DNA from: Sinotaia quadrata
Lineage: Eukaryota; Mollusca; Gastropoda; Architaenioglossa; Viviparidae
Assembly: GCA_028829895.1 (NCBI GenBank)
Contig: CM054180.1
Coordinates: 121,024,363-121,088,362, forward strand
DNA length: 64,000 bases
Reading direction: 5' to 3'
The notes beneath the pieces are model-generated. The model was not told the origin of the DNA, ran no database searches, and saw nothing but the letters and a program-made list of their open reading frames with translations. A program made the position numbers and the translations under genes. Shown here in pieces: positions 47,601 through 58,265 of this stretch; position 1 is the stretch's first letter, and every line of letters begins with the position of its first letter.

Positions 47601-50551
47601 ATAAAATCCTATTTGGAGAAGAGATTTAATATTGTATATTCAGTTGTGAATAAAATTTATATGGGTTTGCTAGAAATAATTAACCTTCCGTAATGCTGGT
47701 AAATGTGTGAAACTAATGTCAGAATGTTGATGATGATGTAAATTTTTTCTGTACAATTGCAATTTTCTTCAATAATGTCCAGTAATTTATTTTAGTTTAG
47801 ACTGCCCCAGTGAATGTAAGGATTACATTACTGGATCTTTTGCACAAGTTGAATTTGATATTGCTTGAGTACTCTAAATATGGTGTCATGGGTACACTTA
47901 ATACTGTGTGCAACCTGATGTCCGTGGGCCATGCTCATTAGTGGTAAAATTTTGCCCTTGATGTCCACATCACTTAAGGAAAAGACAAACATGCAAAATA
48001 TTTTGTCTGAAAAAAACCATTTCATTCATGGAAGACATGATTAGTACACTTTTAAAATTTTTTCTCTGGGGTGGTCATGACTTATTAATATGCCAATTAT
48101 TGAATAATGCAGTTTGATTCCCGTAGACCAGGGGCAGGCAAACTTTTGAGACCACGGGTCAGATAAAACTGTTGGAACAGTTCGCGGGCCGGATAGATGA
48201 CCAAATATCAAGTCCAGCAAGTTCAGAATATAAAATGAGAACAAAAAAAAAGTAATTTAAAAAACAACAACTCAGTTTCAGTGAAAGATTAATGAGATGA
48301 TGTTGCTTACTTAATCAGTGATTCAATGTCTGGCTTAACTGATGAGGTTGACAAGCGAAGAATGTCATTTAGATGGCCAGAGAGTCGAAAGCTAAGGCGA
48401 CTCTTTGAGAACAATTCTTCACAGCAAAATGTGCTTCCGAATATAGCTACAATGCGCTGAGCATGTTTAACAAAATGTGGAAACTTGCCTGCTGGAAGGA
48501 TGACATCACAAAAAAAAACAAAATAAAAAGAAAGAGGAAAAGAATTGCGGAACTTTGCTTTTAACTCATCGCTGCATTGCATATCTACCAACTCCATCTG
48601 CAAGGAAGCTGGAACGTCATCCAAATAGTATTTTCTTGAAGGAGGCAGACATTAAAGCGAATTTCGAAGTTCTGTGTACTGTTTCTCAGTGGTGGCGCAC
48701 ATGAAACTCTTTGAAGACAGCAACATTTTTCAAACAGATCAGACACTGAGCTTGTCCAAATCGTTCTTTGAAATAGTACTTCTCCGTCCACTCAGAGTTA
48801 AGTGTCCGACTTTCCATATCCACTTTAAATTTTTTAGGATGCGGGGTTGCAGACATAATTGGGGTGGGGGTGGGGAATAATGGCAAAGAAATAGCAGGTA
48901 TGCAACAACCAATTCGGCTATGATGGCAAAAATCTGAGTTTCAAATTCGCGTGCACCTCTGTTCACCTCCAGCCTCCTTCCCCATGTCCATTAGTCGCGG
49001 TTTTCATGTCACTACTGAGGCAGAGTGAAGATGCTGACATACATGTCCAATTGTACATCTATCCTAGGCCTGGGAGAGTTCAAAAGTCAATGGGCTATGT
49101 TTTAAAAGCCTACAATGTTAGTTACAAATGAATGATGCACACATAATATTTTAATAGTAAATCCTGTCTGTAATTTTTATTATATTGCTGTGTGCTCTAC
49201 ATAGACTAAGCTATCTGTACTAACCAGAGTGAATTTAACTTTGCTGATTGTACATGCATTTGTGGGTTGTTTTTTTTAAATTAATTTTTAATATCTTGTT
49301 CATTTGTTGTGATTTTATTTAGAAACCCATTGCCTGGTGAGTCATTTAGGCACTGATAGATAATTTCTGTTTGTATTTATTTCAAAGATGAAAAAAAATA
49401 AGCACTTGATACTTTTTTTGTAGTATAAGGTTGCATGAGGTGTTGTCACTTAAAATAAGCATTTGATTTTCTTGCTGCAGACTTTAGCAGTGAATGAACA
49501 CACCAGAATAAGTCTGGAAATAAAATTAATTAGTGAACATAGTTATAGTATAGATGATTTATGAAGTAAAAGTTTGTGTGTATATATATAAATAATTTGT
49601 CATTAACTTAATTTGAGTAAAAAATTTAATGGATTTATTTGAATATTTTAAAAAGTTACTCCATTATCAAATTGGTACATGTTGCACTTTCTAGTGCTAT
49701 CAAAATAAAGAATTCACTATATTTAAGTTAATATGGAGAGTGAAATCTCATTCCATTATTATTTACAGAAAGTGCTGAATGGCTACAGTTCCAGCCAGTG
49801 CTACAATGGCTACACAGGAATGGAAATGTATTCTCGATCCAATGGTCACACAAGTCACAACTCTTCAAACTGTGATTCTTCAGGCGATGAGGAAGACAAG
49901 GGCTCGAAGGCTTCCAGCTTAAGTTCAGAGCCTGCCCGTCACAAAATATCAGAGCCCACAATCAAGACTAGTCTCCCCCCGTCTCCAAGTGCCTCAAATG
50001 AGAGTGCACCAATTGTTTTTGATACTCTAATTCCGAAGCCTCCAAATTTTGATGGGATGCATCACCCTTTTATAACTGAAGTTGAGAAAGAAGTGGAAGC
50101 GGGTCGTTTAAAACATTTTGAGAAACGCATTACTTACCTGAAAAAGGAGTATGCAAGTGAACTGGCAGCAATTAAAGTTCCGGATACCTCTCAGAATGGC
50201 AGCATTGTCTCTCATGATAAAAATTTGCAAGGGAAATCATCTCCAGAGAAGAAGCGACACAAGAGCTCAAAGAGGAAACATTCGATAATAGAGAAAGAGT
50301 CGTCTCCCCAGACAAAGGATACAGTTCGGCGCAGCAAAAGGAGCCGTGTGTGCGTGGACCAGTATCAACATATATTACAGTCTTTTCCACGTAACATGGC
50401 AGCCCCTGTGGTGGAGGGTCATGCACAGCGGTGGAAATGGCTAAGCGTTGTAGATCAGGTTCTGTACGGAGAGAAGTTTGAGATCATCGCTCGCAGGACA
50501 TCTCTTGATGGGCATGTACAGTATCTACTAGACTGGAACAAAGACGACTAA
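26621..50551 (+). CDS. MTF2: Polycomb-like protein (PHF1/MTF2/PHF19 family), PRC2 accessory factor
   Basis: Fifteen exons join with no phase conflict to 696 codons plus stop: 26621-26626, 30618-30848, 33131-33212, 34685-34777, 35000-35100, 36173-36203, 38362-38396, 38911-38987, 41121-41173, 42025-42136, 42492-42624, 43340-43407, 46966-47139, 47401-47512, 49769-50551. Domains: Tudor (about 57-106; aromatic cage W67, Y73, F91, F97), PHD1 (C115, C118, C132, C135, H140, C143, C161, C164), PHD2 (C212, C214, C227, C230, H235, C238, C257, C260), winged-helix region (about 275-370, REVKKKA), basic segment, and C-terminal domain ([10 protein letters not shown]...VQYLLDW, about 660-696). In mammals these proteins bring PRC2 to unmethylated CpG DNA and read H3K36me3. 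The single copy looks like the pre-duplication invertebrate form; the symbol marks the family only. The two-codon first exon is the least certain part. Confidence 0.93.
26627..30617. other. Polycomb-like intron 1
   Basis: AT-rich. A GC box, GGGGCGGGC, lies near 26864 and may belong to the promoter. A 31-bp duplication (GTATTGATACCTGTGCCAAA at 27714 and 27745) is present. No exon recognised. Confidence 0.6.
30618..30848 (+). CDS. MTF2: Polycomb-like exon 2: basic N-terminus, start of Tudor
   Basis: The acceptor is TTCAG/GTGGAT and the donor AAG/GTCAAA (weak). It encodes a basic AT-hook-like [10 protein letters not shown] and then [17 protein letters not shown], the first half of the Tudor barrel. 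Confidence 0.9.
30849..33130. other. Polycomb-like intron 2
   Basis: AT-rich. A CG-richer island at about 31310-31760 contains ATGGCGGACTTT and may be an inserted promoter-like or transposon fragment. A 109-bp imperfect tandem duplication (CACTAGATGCAnACCTTTG at 32731 and 32840) is present. No exon compatible in phase. Confidence 0.5.
33131..33212 (+). CDS. MTF2: Polycomb-like exon 3: second half of Tudor
   Basis: The acceptor is TTTAAG/GTGGAT and the donor CGAG/GTGTGT. The exon is 82 nt, phase 0 to 1. It encodes [18 protein letters not shown] with the two cage phenylalanines. Confidence 0.92.
33213..34684. other. Polycomb-like intron 3
   Basis: AT-rich, with nothing recognised beyond normal splice signals. 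Confidence 0.5.
34685..34777 (+). CDS. MTF2: Polycomb-like exon 4: PHD1, first half
   Basis: The acceptor is TTCAG/GTCCC and the donor ATGG/GTAAGT. The exon is 93 nt, phase 1 to 1. It carries CCVCQGE and [11 protein letters not shown] zinc ligands. Confidence 0.93.
35000..35100 (+). CDS. MTF2: Polycomb-like exon 5: PHD1, second half
   Basis: The acceptor is TTGCAG/GTTACC and the donor CCAG/GTGATT. The exon is 101 nt, phase 1 to 0. It encodes [13 protein letters not shown] and [10 protein letters not shown]. Confidence 0.93.
36173..36203 (+). CDS. MTF2: Polycomb-like exon 6: 31-nt micro-exon
   Basis: The acceptor is TTATAG/CATCGC after a long T tract and the donor AATT/GTAAGT. Phase 0 to 1. 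It encodes [10 protein letters not shown]. Supported by phase with the next exon (31 + 35 = 66) and by position between PHD1 and PHD2, but the peptide itself is not conserved. Confidence 0.65.
37871..37900 (+). mobile_element. piggyBac-like terminus fragment
   Basis: TTAA followed by CCCTTTGAACCCAGCGCGCC resembles a piggyBac inverted terminal repeat with its TTAA target. No transposase or partner end was found close by. Confidence 0.35.
38362..38396 (+). CDS. MTF2: Polycomb-like exon 7: 35-nt micro-exon
   Basis: The acceptor is TTTTCAG/TTGCGG and the donor AAG/GTATTT. Phase 1 to 0. It encodes [11 protein letters not shown], matching the VMKQTLPY-type segment before PHD2 in vertebrate MTF2. 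Confidence 0.85.
38911..38987 (+). CDS. MTF2: Polycomb-like exon 8: PHD2 start
   Basis: The acceptor is TTTGCAG/TTGAAC and the donor GGAGA/GTGAGT. The exon is 77 nt, phase 0 to 2. It encodes WDAQHRTN and [10 protein letters not shown], a family signature. Confidence 0.95.
39889..40610 (+). mobile_element. piggyBac-like transposon remnant
   Basis: TTAA plus CCCTTTACTGGG at 39889-39904 resembles a piggyBac terminus. At 40105 an ATG opens 44 codons with the acidic start usual for piggyBac transposases ([20 protein letters not shown]), ending at TAG 40237. Fragments further on read [13 protein letters not shown] near 40410-40455 and [12 protein letters not shown] near 40540-40575, matching conserved transposase N-terminal blocks in changed frames. 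The catalytic core and right end are gone. It lies in sense orientation in an intron of the Polycomb-like gene. Confidence 0.7.
40105..40575 (+). pseudogene. piggyBac transposase N-terminal remnant
   Basis: The broken coding part of the element just described: stops at 40237 and beyond, at least two frame changes, and no DDD catalytic core. Confidence 0.65.
41121..41173 (+). CDS. MTF2: Polycomb-like exon 9: PHD2 middle
   Basis: The acceptor is TTTCAG/TTGGTA and the donor GAAG/GTAAAT. The exon is 53 nt, phase 2 to 1. It encodes [17 protein letters not shown]. Confidence 0.95.
42025..42136 (+). CDS. MTF2: Polycomb-like exon 10: PHD2 end
   Basis: The acceptor is GTGCAG/CCTGC and the donor AGATG/GTGAAT. 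The exon is 112 nt, phase 1 to 2. It encodes [20 protein letters not shown] and the last zinc ligands. Confidence 0.95.
42492..42624 (+). CDS. MTF2: Polycomb-like exon 11: extended-homologous region
   Basis: The acceptor is ATGCAG/GGTGG and the donor AAT/GTGAGT. The exon is 133 nt, phase 2 to 0. It encodes [14 protein letters not shown] and [13 protein letters not shown], the start of the winged helix. Confidence 0.95.
43340..43407 (+). CDS. MTF2: Polycomb-like exon 12: extended-homologous region
   Basis: The acceptor is GTGCAG/GGAAAA and the donor CAAA/GTAGGT. The exon is 68 nt, phase 0 to 2. It encodes [17 protein letters not shown]. Confidence 0.92.
43408..46965. other. Polycomb-like intron 12 with transposon debris
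   Basis: Contains the transposon-derived remnant at 44944-45590, a (TA)n run near 44831-44850, and a perfect 17-base palindrome TTCCGCTTTAAGCGGAA at 44047-44063. The remainder is AT-rich. Confidence 0.6.
44944..45590 (+). pseudogene. Transposon-derived ORF remnant, unclassified
   Basis: Broken frames resemble a large family of transposase-like or orphan proteins common in invertebrate and fish genomes: [19 protein letters not shown] near 44970-45025, then in another frame [20 protein letters not shown] and CKFVKP near 45170-45250, then [14 protein letters not shown] and later segments to 45585. The first block resembles the region after the RWxSL motif and the second a conserved middle block. 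Stops (for example after FVKPRSMVV) and at least three frame changes make it non-functional. The family match is from memory of the pattern and needs a search. Confidence 0.55.
46966..47139 (+). CDS. MTF2: Polycomb-like exon 13: end of winged helix
   Basis: The acceptor is GTGCAG/ATTTG and the donor CAGTG/GTATGT. The exon is 174 nt, phase 2 to 2. It encodes [14 protein letters not shown] and the RLPPHAP segment, matching the lysine-rich wing that contacts CpG DNA in mammals. Confidence 0.93.
47401..47512 (+). CDS. MTF2: Polycomb-like exon 14
   Basis: The acceptor is TTCCAG/CCAGTC and the donor AAT/GTACGT. The exon is 112 nt, phase 2 to 0. It encodes a basic linker ([21 protein letters not shown]). 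A competing AG four bases on would break the frame. Confidence 0.85.
48129..48966 (-). mobile_element. Internally deleted hAT-family transposon
   Basis: The left edge reads CAGGGGCAGGCAAACTTTTG at 48129, with GCGGGCCGGAT about 50 bases in, typical of a hAT end. Preceding bases are CCGTAGAC. A minus-strand pseudogene fills 48307-48856. The right end could not be fixed; 48966 is a minimum. Confidence 0.7.
48307..48856 (-). pseudogene. hAT transposase, BED finger joined to C-terminal region, core deleted
   Basis: On the minus strand an ATG at 48856 starts [16 protein letters not shown], continuing into [20 protein letters not shown] and FHVRHH, a BED-type N-terminus. After frame changes and a loss of the whole catalytic region, the frame at 48624-48307 gives [39 protein letters not shown] and [13 protein letters not shown], the hAT dimerisation end. 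About 400 residues are missing by comparison with relatives of this type. It is related to, but clearly distinct from, the copy at 121-2424. Confidence 0.8.
49769..50551 (+). CDS. MTF2: Polycomb-like last exon: basic linker and C-terminal domain
   Basis: The acceptor is TTTACAG/AAAGTG; the frame runs 260 codons to TAA. A Ser/acidic-rich stretch is followed by [11 protein letters not shown], a helical [20 protein letters not shown], a nuclear-localisation-like basic cluster ([19 protein letters not shown]), and the ending [13 protein letters not shown]...[10 protein letters not shown], which matches the C-terminal domain that ends vertebrate MTF2/PHF1/PHF19. Confidence 0.95.
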   Translation, partial: KVLNGYSSSQCYNGYTGMEMYSRSNGHTSHNSSNCDSSGDEEDKGSKASSLSSEPARHKISEPTIKTSLPPSPSASNESAPIVFDTLIPKPPNFDGMHHPFITEVEKEVEAGRLKHFEKRITYLKKEYASELAAIKVPDTSQNGSIVSHDKNLQGKSSPEKKRHKSSKRKHSIIEKESSPQTKDTVRRSKRSRVCVDQYQHILQSFPRNMAAPVVEGHAQRWKWLSVVDQVLYGEKFEIIARRTSLDGHVQYLLDWNKDD

Positions 50552-52837
50552 ACTGATAACTTATCTAATATTCAGGAACTTTCAGGTTGTTTGTTTTTGT
50601 TTGAGTGTTTTGGTTTTTGCTGTGAATGTTTCTGCATATAGTGTATTTGTATCTTATGTATTTTGAGTTCTGTGTGTGTGTGTTCTATTTTTAAATTGTT
50701 AGAAAGATTTTTTTTTTAACCATTTTTCTTAGTAAGATATGTTTGATTACTTGGTTGATAGCATAAGCATGAGATCGAAGCATAAGGATAGAGTTTTGTA
50801 AAGCTCATTTCCATGTGTAGTGTTTAGCATGTATATTAACACCTGTAACTTTGTCATTCTTTATTTGAGCATGTACAAGCTGGCATATGATCTGATCTCA
50901 CAAAATTGTGTATGAATAAGTCGTAGGTCAAATCGCTTTATAGCACACACCGTTTATTTTTCTCATATCAAACTTGCCAATTTTATTGTGAATGAATGAT
51001 TCTCATCAAGAGATGTGTGTATTTGTATTTATACAATTTAAAGGATTGTTTTGGGTTTTTTATTTATGATTGTGGATCTACATGTACACACAAAACACAC
51101 ATTGCTATCATCTGCAGCATTGACTGTTTTACTGGTCAGATAAATATTCATCAGCTCACTTCAAAATTATGCAGGGAGATTATTTTTTAAAATAAAAATG
51201 ACTTTTATTTGATCTTTTCTATTAACGTCTAGCATGTTTACATAGTCCATCTATCTGTCCGCACCTGCCTATATGTATGCACATATGCCCCTGTGTTTTA
51301 CCTTTGTTGAAGGGGGAGTGATAATGGAAATAAAAACAAATTTGTTTTATTTACAAAATAAATTTGAAAATTACACGTTTCTTTGCACGCAGAGCTGTTT
51401 TCAAGATTTTTATGGCTCAGTCTTTGGTTTTAGAATTGGGGAAATGTACAGGCATCAAATTAAAATTGTTTTTGTGCAGAAGCTATAGTTAGGTTCCTCC
51501 CCACCCCCCCTGTTATTTATAACATTTTAAAATTGGACCAAGCTACACTTGTTCTTTGTTACAGTACTGAGTTATGCCAGGAATTAAAGCACCCTACACT
51601 CTACCATAACCTATGCAAATTTCAGACATCTTTTCTTTTTAAGCGAAGAAAAAAGTATCATATATATAAATGTTTAATGTGAGTGCTGGGCTGTTATAAT
51701 TATTTGCTTTATTGAACCAGAATTCACAAAACAAATTCCTGTGACACAGTACACTTCTGTAAAATCTATAGCTTTCTACACTTAACATGAAAATTTACAT
51801 GATAAAATCAGGAATTAGATATAGGTTGAATATACCCTAACTTTTTGTTTTATCATAACAGAAAAACCTATGATCACATGTATAATGCACACCCTGAGAA
51901 TTCATTGGATGTTAGCCACTGCTGCGCATAACTCAGTAATCTTGCCTCATATTACCTGAAATGTGCCGGCCTTGTACTGGTGTTTACTGTATTGATGTGT
52001 GCATATCAATACTTTTTCATTCTTTTACGGGATGTGTTCTTCCAAACAAATTAAGAATGACTAGTGTTCTTATAAGAGTTTTTCAGAAGTAAAAGTTGTG
52101 AGCTGTTGATAAACATACCAAGCACTGTTCTTGATATGGCAGTTCTGAAAAAAGATTATGCAATCAACAGTCCAACAAGTAAGAACAACCACAGCATGAT
52201 TCAGTGTGTCACTGTATTAATGCATCGTTAGTTTTAAAATTAATTGCTTTTTGTTCTGTAATTGTACAGGGAGGCATTGCGAGAGTATTTATTGTTACTT
52301 TTATACCTTATGCATATTGAATATCAGAATGCAGAAATAAAACTTTTAAAATCTTACACACAAGATGCTCACTTAAGCAGTGGAACAGAATTTTCACATT
52401 GAAATGCATGTGTGTGTGTTCATTATCACAATGAGGAAACACAAGAGCATATAGTTCAACATCAGCATCGTGTGGCCAAAACTGAAATTGCAGGAATTGC
52501 CACCACATGGATGAATAGTCTTCTTGCATTAAGGTTGACATCTTGGATCGCATAACTTTTTAAGTTTGGCACACAAATAAAATGAAAATGTCTAAATATT
52601 AGGTCACATAGATTTGAATACACAAAACTTGTGAAAACCGAGAACTTGCTGTACTCACGACTTTGCAGTATTTGTTATTTATTAAAATTCAGTCCATAAA
52701 GTAAAATATGTGCTTGATAATTATATTGAAATAATATTCCAGTTTTAACGAAAGTTATTTTTTTAAAGTAACCTTTTAGCAACACCTCTGAACATTTAAT
52801 GTATTCTTGACTTGTTCACTTCCATGGGCCTGCTCAC
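50552..52837 (+). other. Probable 3' UTR and downstream DNA of the Polycomb-like gene
   Basis: AT-rich, without coding exons. A canonical AATAAA lies at 51191-51196, about 640 nt after the stop, among several later ones. The mRNA end cannot be chosen from sequence alone. Confidence 0.5.
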
Positions 52838-53104
52838 TTCTTGTTTGTGTTCAGTCACCTTGCAGAGTACCTACCCTTCTTGTTTGTGTTCACACCTGGC
52901 AGAGTGCCTACACTTCTTGTTTGTGTTCACACCTTGCAGAGTACCTACCCTTCTTGTTTGTGTTCACACCTTGCAGAGTACCTACCCTTCTTGTTTGTGT
53001 TCACACCTTGCAGAGTACCTACCCTTCTTGTTTGTGTTCTGTCACCTTGCAGAATGCCTACCCTTCGTGTTTGTGTTCACACCTTGCAGAGTGCCTACCC
53101 TTGT
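52838..53104 (+). repeat. 37-bp minisatellite
   Basis: About seven units of TTCTTGTTTGTGTTCACACC followed by TTGCAGAGTACCTACCC, with small variants (a copy with TCAGTCACC, one with CTGTCACC). All three + strand frames stay open through it, giving overlapping 101-133-codon open frames that are repeat artefacts. Confidence 0.95.
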
Positions 53105-56100
53105 GGGTGTAAAAGAGGTACAGCAGTAACGTTAATTTTGTTTCTAAAGTCATGCACCATTTTTTTTTCATCAAAAAGTTCTGATATAGATGGTTGGTTT
53201 CAGTGCAGAAAAGGTAAAATAATGAATTGTACATCGTATTAAATCTTAACAAAGTATCTATAGATACTCATTCATGTACAAGTGCTTACATACAAATGAA
53301 TAGAGAAAAATGTAACTGCATCCCATACAAATTTAAATCTTTGATGGGTTGGGTTAATAAATGATAGTTAAATTTAGTAGAAGAATCCCTGCCAAGCTTG
53401 CTGACTTGTCATTTTATTTCTGTTTTAGAAGTCCATTGTGTTTCGGCACAAAAGTACTGAGAAAATACTGTTGAATTTCTGGGAAGGGTGTTAATACTTT
53501 TTTTGTCTAATCATGGAGGGAAATAAAAATAATTTTTTCAGGTTATTTCTTAGTAAATTAAAGAAAAACTAATAGCAAGTGTTCTTTTAAGCTAATATAA
53601 ATAGTTAGACTGTTATTTTAGCATTAGTTTCTTAAAAGTATCTTGACTAAATTTGCTTCAAATTCTTTTAAACATCAGATGAAAACCTAAACCTTTAAAG
53701 AGTGTCACATGTAATGTTTCAGCAACAGTGATTCCATCTCCTTCAGGTTTGAACATTACTTTCTATATTTGGTTTTCTAACCTTTCATAAACATAAATGT
53801 TAGAAAAATCATACTCAAGTCATTACGTAATATTAGGCAGAGATTCTTTGAAACATCTAGTTTGTTGTAAATGGCGGAGAATCTTTGTGCACCTCTAGAC
53901 ACAGTCTTGTAACTAAAATGGGGTCGATTTGTTTAATTCTGCGAGAAGATAATTCAGAAATGAGCACAAATGAACATTGGTTCATTCCAGCCTCTTTTCT
54001 GACAATTTAACAAGTGATATAATTTGAAATGGGTTTTGAAAAATGTTCTCTGAAAGAAAAAGATAGCCTTTGTGCATGTAACTTCAGAGACATTTGACAG
54101 TGCCAGACACAGTATTAAAACTTGACATCTCTAGTGTTTGTGTGAATTTCTCCTGTTACTAGTCAAAAATAGCCACCTTTTTCTGAGGGACAAGTTGATT
54201 ACTGTCAGTGTCTTTCCATTAAACTTTTTTATGTAATAATGAAATTGTGTGTGTGTATAGGTATTAACCTGGGTAAAGGCAGCAACATGTCGTAGTGTAG
54301 TGAAGGTGATTCAGAGTGAAGTCTGACATTAGATTAATGTCATAAACACTTTTTGTTGTTGAAATTTGTGGTGAAAAAAGAAAAACAAACCAAACCACAA
54401 ATTACACTGTTATGATGCATGGTTCAACCATTGAATCACATTAATTAAATTACTTTTGATAAGAACGCATTACACACCAGTTCCTTTACTGTTAACATCG
54501 TGAAGAAGCTTGCACTTTAATCTCTATACATTTCATCAGAGATCTTGCATGAAAACTCGTTTATACACAATACGGAGACCTTTTAACATGATATATGTAG
54601 AGATGGTACACTAATCAATGTATATGATTTATAGACTGACCTACCTCTGCCAGAGAGGACATTTTATGACTGCAAAGTTATATAGGAAACATCACTTGAC
54701 ATTAACTCAACACAGAACTAACAACATTGTTATGTTATGGGAATCATAATCAGGTTAATGTATTCTGATTAGTATATAAATATTTTTGATTAAATAATAT
54801 GGATTCTTACCGTAGATTTAGAAAATTGATTTATGAGGGTTGTATACAAAATTTTAACTTTATTTACATACTGTTTCGGATTTGTTTGTAAATTATTGAA
54901 GCTACTTTCATTAATAAAATGCCATACCTACAGGGAACTTCACAAGAGAAAGCAGATAATGTCAGCAAGGTCAAAACACTCTGCAGCATTGTTTCTGATT
55001 AGCTGATTACACGTCGTAAGCTTAGTTTGCAGTCTTACCAACCAAATTATGTGCAGTGCAGCCACTTTATGTGAATACACAGGTGCTTGTGGTAGACCTA
55101 GCCTTGTGAGAATGTGATGACCCACTGTATAGACATTGTATAATATGCATTCATTATTCGAATCATAATAACAATAGCTGATAGAAGAATAAAATTACTA
55201 CTTATAATTGATAAAATAATAATAGTGTATTATTACTGTTATTACTTACCCATTCAAATTATTTTAAGATACTGATGGGGGAGGGAGGGAAAATATGATT
55301 TTAATAATTTTTAGTTTTACTGAACCTTTCAATGAAACGATACTTTAATAATGGAATACAACTACAAGTCTGACTGCTTGTCAATAACTAGATACTGGAC
55401 CATGGATCTTAATTTAAAATTAATAAATCTGAAAGTTGAATTTTTAACTAAGTTCAGTTTATATTTGCAGCTATTTAGGGCAAATTAGAATTTACAGTAA
55501 ATTGATTAAGAATTTGTTTTTTTTTAATTCATTAGGTGGAAAAATATTTGTTGTCAGTTTACAGTTTAGTCCAGAGTTTTGAATCAGTTTTTCACCCTAG
55601 AGACTTTTGATAGTGTAAGAGATACCAGGTACTAGCTACTGTTTAGAAAAGCCTATAGCTTTATCATATTGTCATTCTAGCTCGTTTTCATTTATGAGGG
55701 GGGAAAAAGTCAATGGAATCATTTAGCTGCATTCTAAAGCTAGATTTTAAAATATATATATATATATATACTTGGTTGAGTTTAAAGATTGCAAATGATT
55801 CTGTAGCCCACTGATCTCTAATGTACCAGGTGAAAGAGATTAGATTAGTGTTTCTATATCTTATTCTCTGTAGTACTCATAGGAATCTGTTTTGCAGGTA
55901 ATTCATAAAGTGTCAGTTGATCAGGAAAGGAATGTAACTAGTTCTGTTATTGGTTGGCTCAGAGACTAGACTGCCTGTCTTTTCTACTTTGTATCATTGG
56001 AATAATGCTTGGCATTAAAACTTAAGCATATTGTCATATATTCTGGGCATAGATGCTTCAAATGTTGGTTGATTTGTTTGTGAATGTGGGTTAATTGCAT

Positions 56101-58265
56101 TTCTTTGTACTTGTCCACATTGATTTTGACTTTCTCATCATGTCCAACTCCTTATTTCTGTCTTTTTAACACATTTAAAAAAGCTCATCAGGAGGGATTT
56201 TATATTTTATCACTTTACCAAAGAAATGATGGCAGTCACTTTCATTTGTTGAGCAAACATCTGGAGTGGGACCAGAACCTATTTTATGAGCTGAAAGTTT
56301 ATCAGCAGTCTCTGCAACATTAGTGTACACACTTGTCACAAGCCTGAAGAGTATTAAATTACATCGGTATTCATCCTTATAATGTATTATTCCTTTGCAT
56401 GATGAAATGTCATTGGAAAAAATTTAATCGCATTTGTTGAACCTGGAAGACCATTTTTTGTCACTTTAAACACATTTAGATTGGATGTTGTAGCTAGCTT
56501 CCAGATATGCAAAGTGTATGGCTATTTTTGACTCTGTGTCAGAAGAATTTTGTTTAAAGTGTGTTAGATTCTGCATGTCTTTATGGGTGGCATTAGCAAA
56601 ATTCATTGTAAAATGTTTATTAGCATAATTAATGTAACTGTAACTGATATTGTGCACAGCCAAACTAAACTTATTGTTTTTTGTTAAACACATTTTCCAA
56701 AAATTTGTATGCACAGTCTCCAAATCTTTTGCATTTTAAGAGTATAAAGTGCTGTTTCTTTTTAAGGGTGTAAAGTTCACTACTGTTTCTAGATCTGTGC
56801 CCACTAGTGATTTGTATGTATGCAGTACTTTTTAGTGTCCAGGAAGTTGCCAGTGTTTTAAAATATGTAGTCATCAGCTTCTTCTGTGTACATTCTGTGT
56901 ATTTTAGTGAGTCAAGTTTCTAGTGTTGTTATTTTAAAGACTATACAGTCATTAATGCTATTTTCCATGTGCAGCACTTTTAAACATGCATTTTTAGTAT
57001 GTTAAGTCATTAGTGTTTTTAAGAATGTGCAGTCAACAGGGCCATCTTCCATTTTGTCTACCTGTGAAACGTGTATATTTTAGTTATGTCGGATGTAATT
57101 TTTTAAGTACATTATGACACCAGTGTTAAGAATGTGCAGTCACTAGTGTCATTTTACTTGTGCATACTTTTAAGGTGTGTACATTGAGCAGCATCCCATT
57201 TTAAATTTATTTTGTATGTGCTTTGTTTTACTCATCAAGGCAGCATGTTTCAGCAACGATGTCTTCAGGCAGCTGGCATTAGGGCCATTAATTTTTTAGC
57301 TTCTGCTCACTATGAACAGGTGGCCATAATGCAAATGTCACTTGTATCCATGAAAATATTGTTGACATCTTTACTACTTAATTTTTTATTATCACTGTAT
57401 TCTCACCCCATCTACTCCACCCCACCTCATGGAGCAGTATCTTGGGGCCTTAAGTTGATGATTTTATAGAGAACAGAAGTAAATGAAAGCCTTGTATGCA
57501 TGAACTGAATTTAATGTTAGGAGTAGTAACATTGCAACTTTGCATTTTTGCCTTATTGGTTTAATGAGAAGAATTAGCTGATCTGGCATGAGTCAACTTG
57601 ATCAGTAACCTATTTATAACCTGATCAGTGACCTATTTATTGGCCTGAACAGTTGACAATTCACCATTCCTTTATACTGATGTGTGACCAGGAGATTTTA
57701 AAAAAATTTTTTTACTAAGACTAATAACAGACTTGTTTGCCTTGGTGAACGCTTCCCTCTTTTGTTCCAAAGCTTCACATTTTGAAATGGAACACATCGT
57801 ATAGCACCACACCTGAATACATTGGCTTTATTCATTTGTATACAGGTGGATGTCCCAAATTTAATACTTACAAATGTAAGTTGTGATTAATTGGTGGAAA
57901 GTGTCTTGAGGAATGTTTTATAATTATTATTGTCCTTAAATTTCAGTAGATATAAAATATACATTCACATTTAATTAAGTGTTTGATTTGATTTGTATTT
58001 GATTACTTTAACTTGGGAGGAATATCAACAGTTCACACATAAAATATTTCTTGTTTTGCCCCCTTTGCTGTTGGCTTTCAAAAGGTTTGAAGATGTATTT
58101 TGTCTGGCCAAATTTTTATATATTTAGTCCTCTAAAATGAGTTAAAATTTAAAAGTTTTTAAATGTGCCCAATGATGTCAGTTTCTGTAATGCATTTGTT
58201 TTGCTATTATTTAATTCAGAAGAAATATCTACCATTATAGTTGACAATAATTTAACAATTTACAG
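53105..58265. other. AT-rich non-coding DNA
   Basis: No exon recognised on either strand. A (TA)n run lies near 55751-55770. At 56700-57200 a degenerate repeat with GTGCAGTCACTAGTGT-type cores recurs several times at roughly 60-100 bases. Confidence 0.5.

Larger units (their letters stand above)
47513..49768. other. Polycomb-like intron 14
   Basis: Contains the internally deleted hAT at 48129 onward on the minus strand. The rest is AT-rich without recognised features. Confidence 0.6.

Noticed and set aside
49733..49768. Upstream extension of the last Polycomb-like exon to ATG 49733
   Set aside because: Lies before a good acceptor (TTTACAG) whose phase matches exon 14; it is intron.
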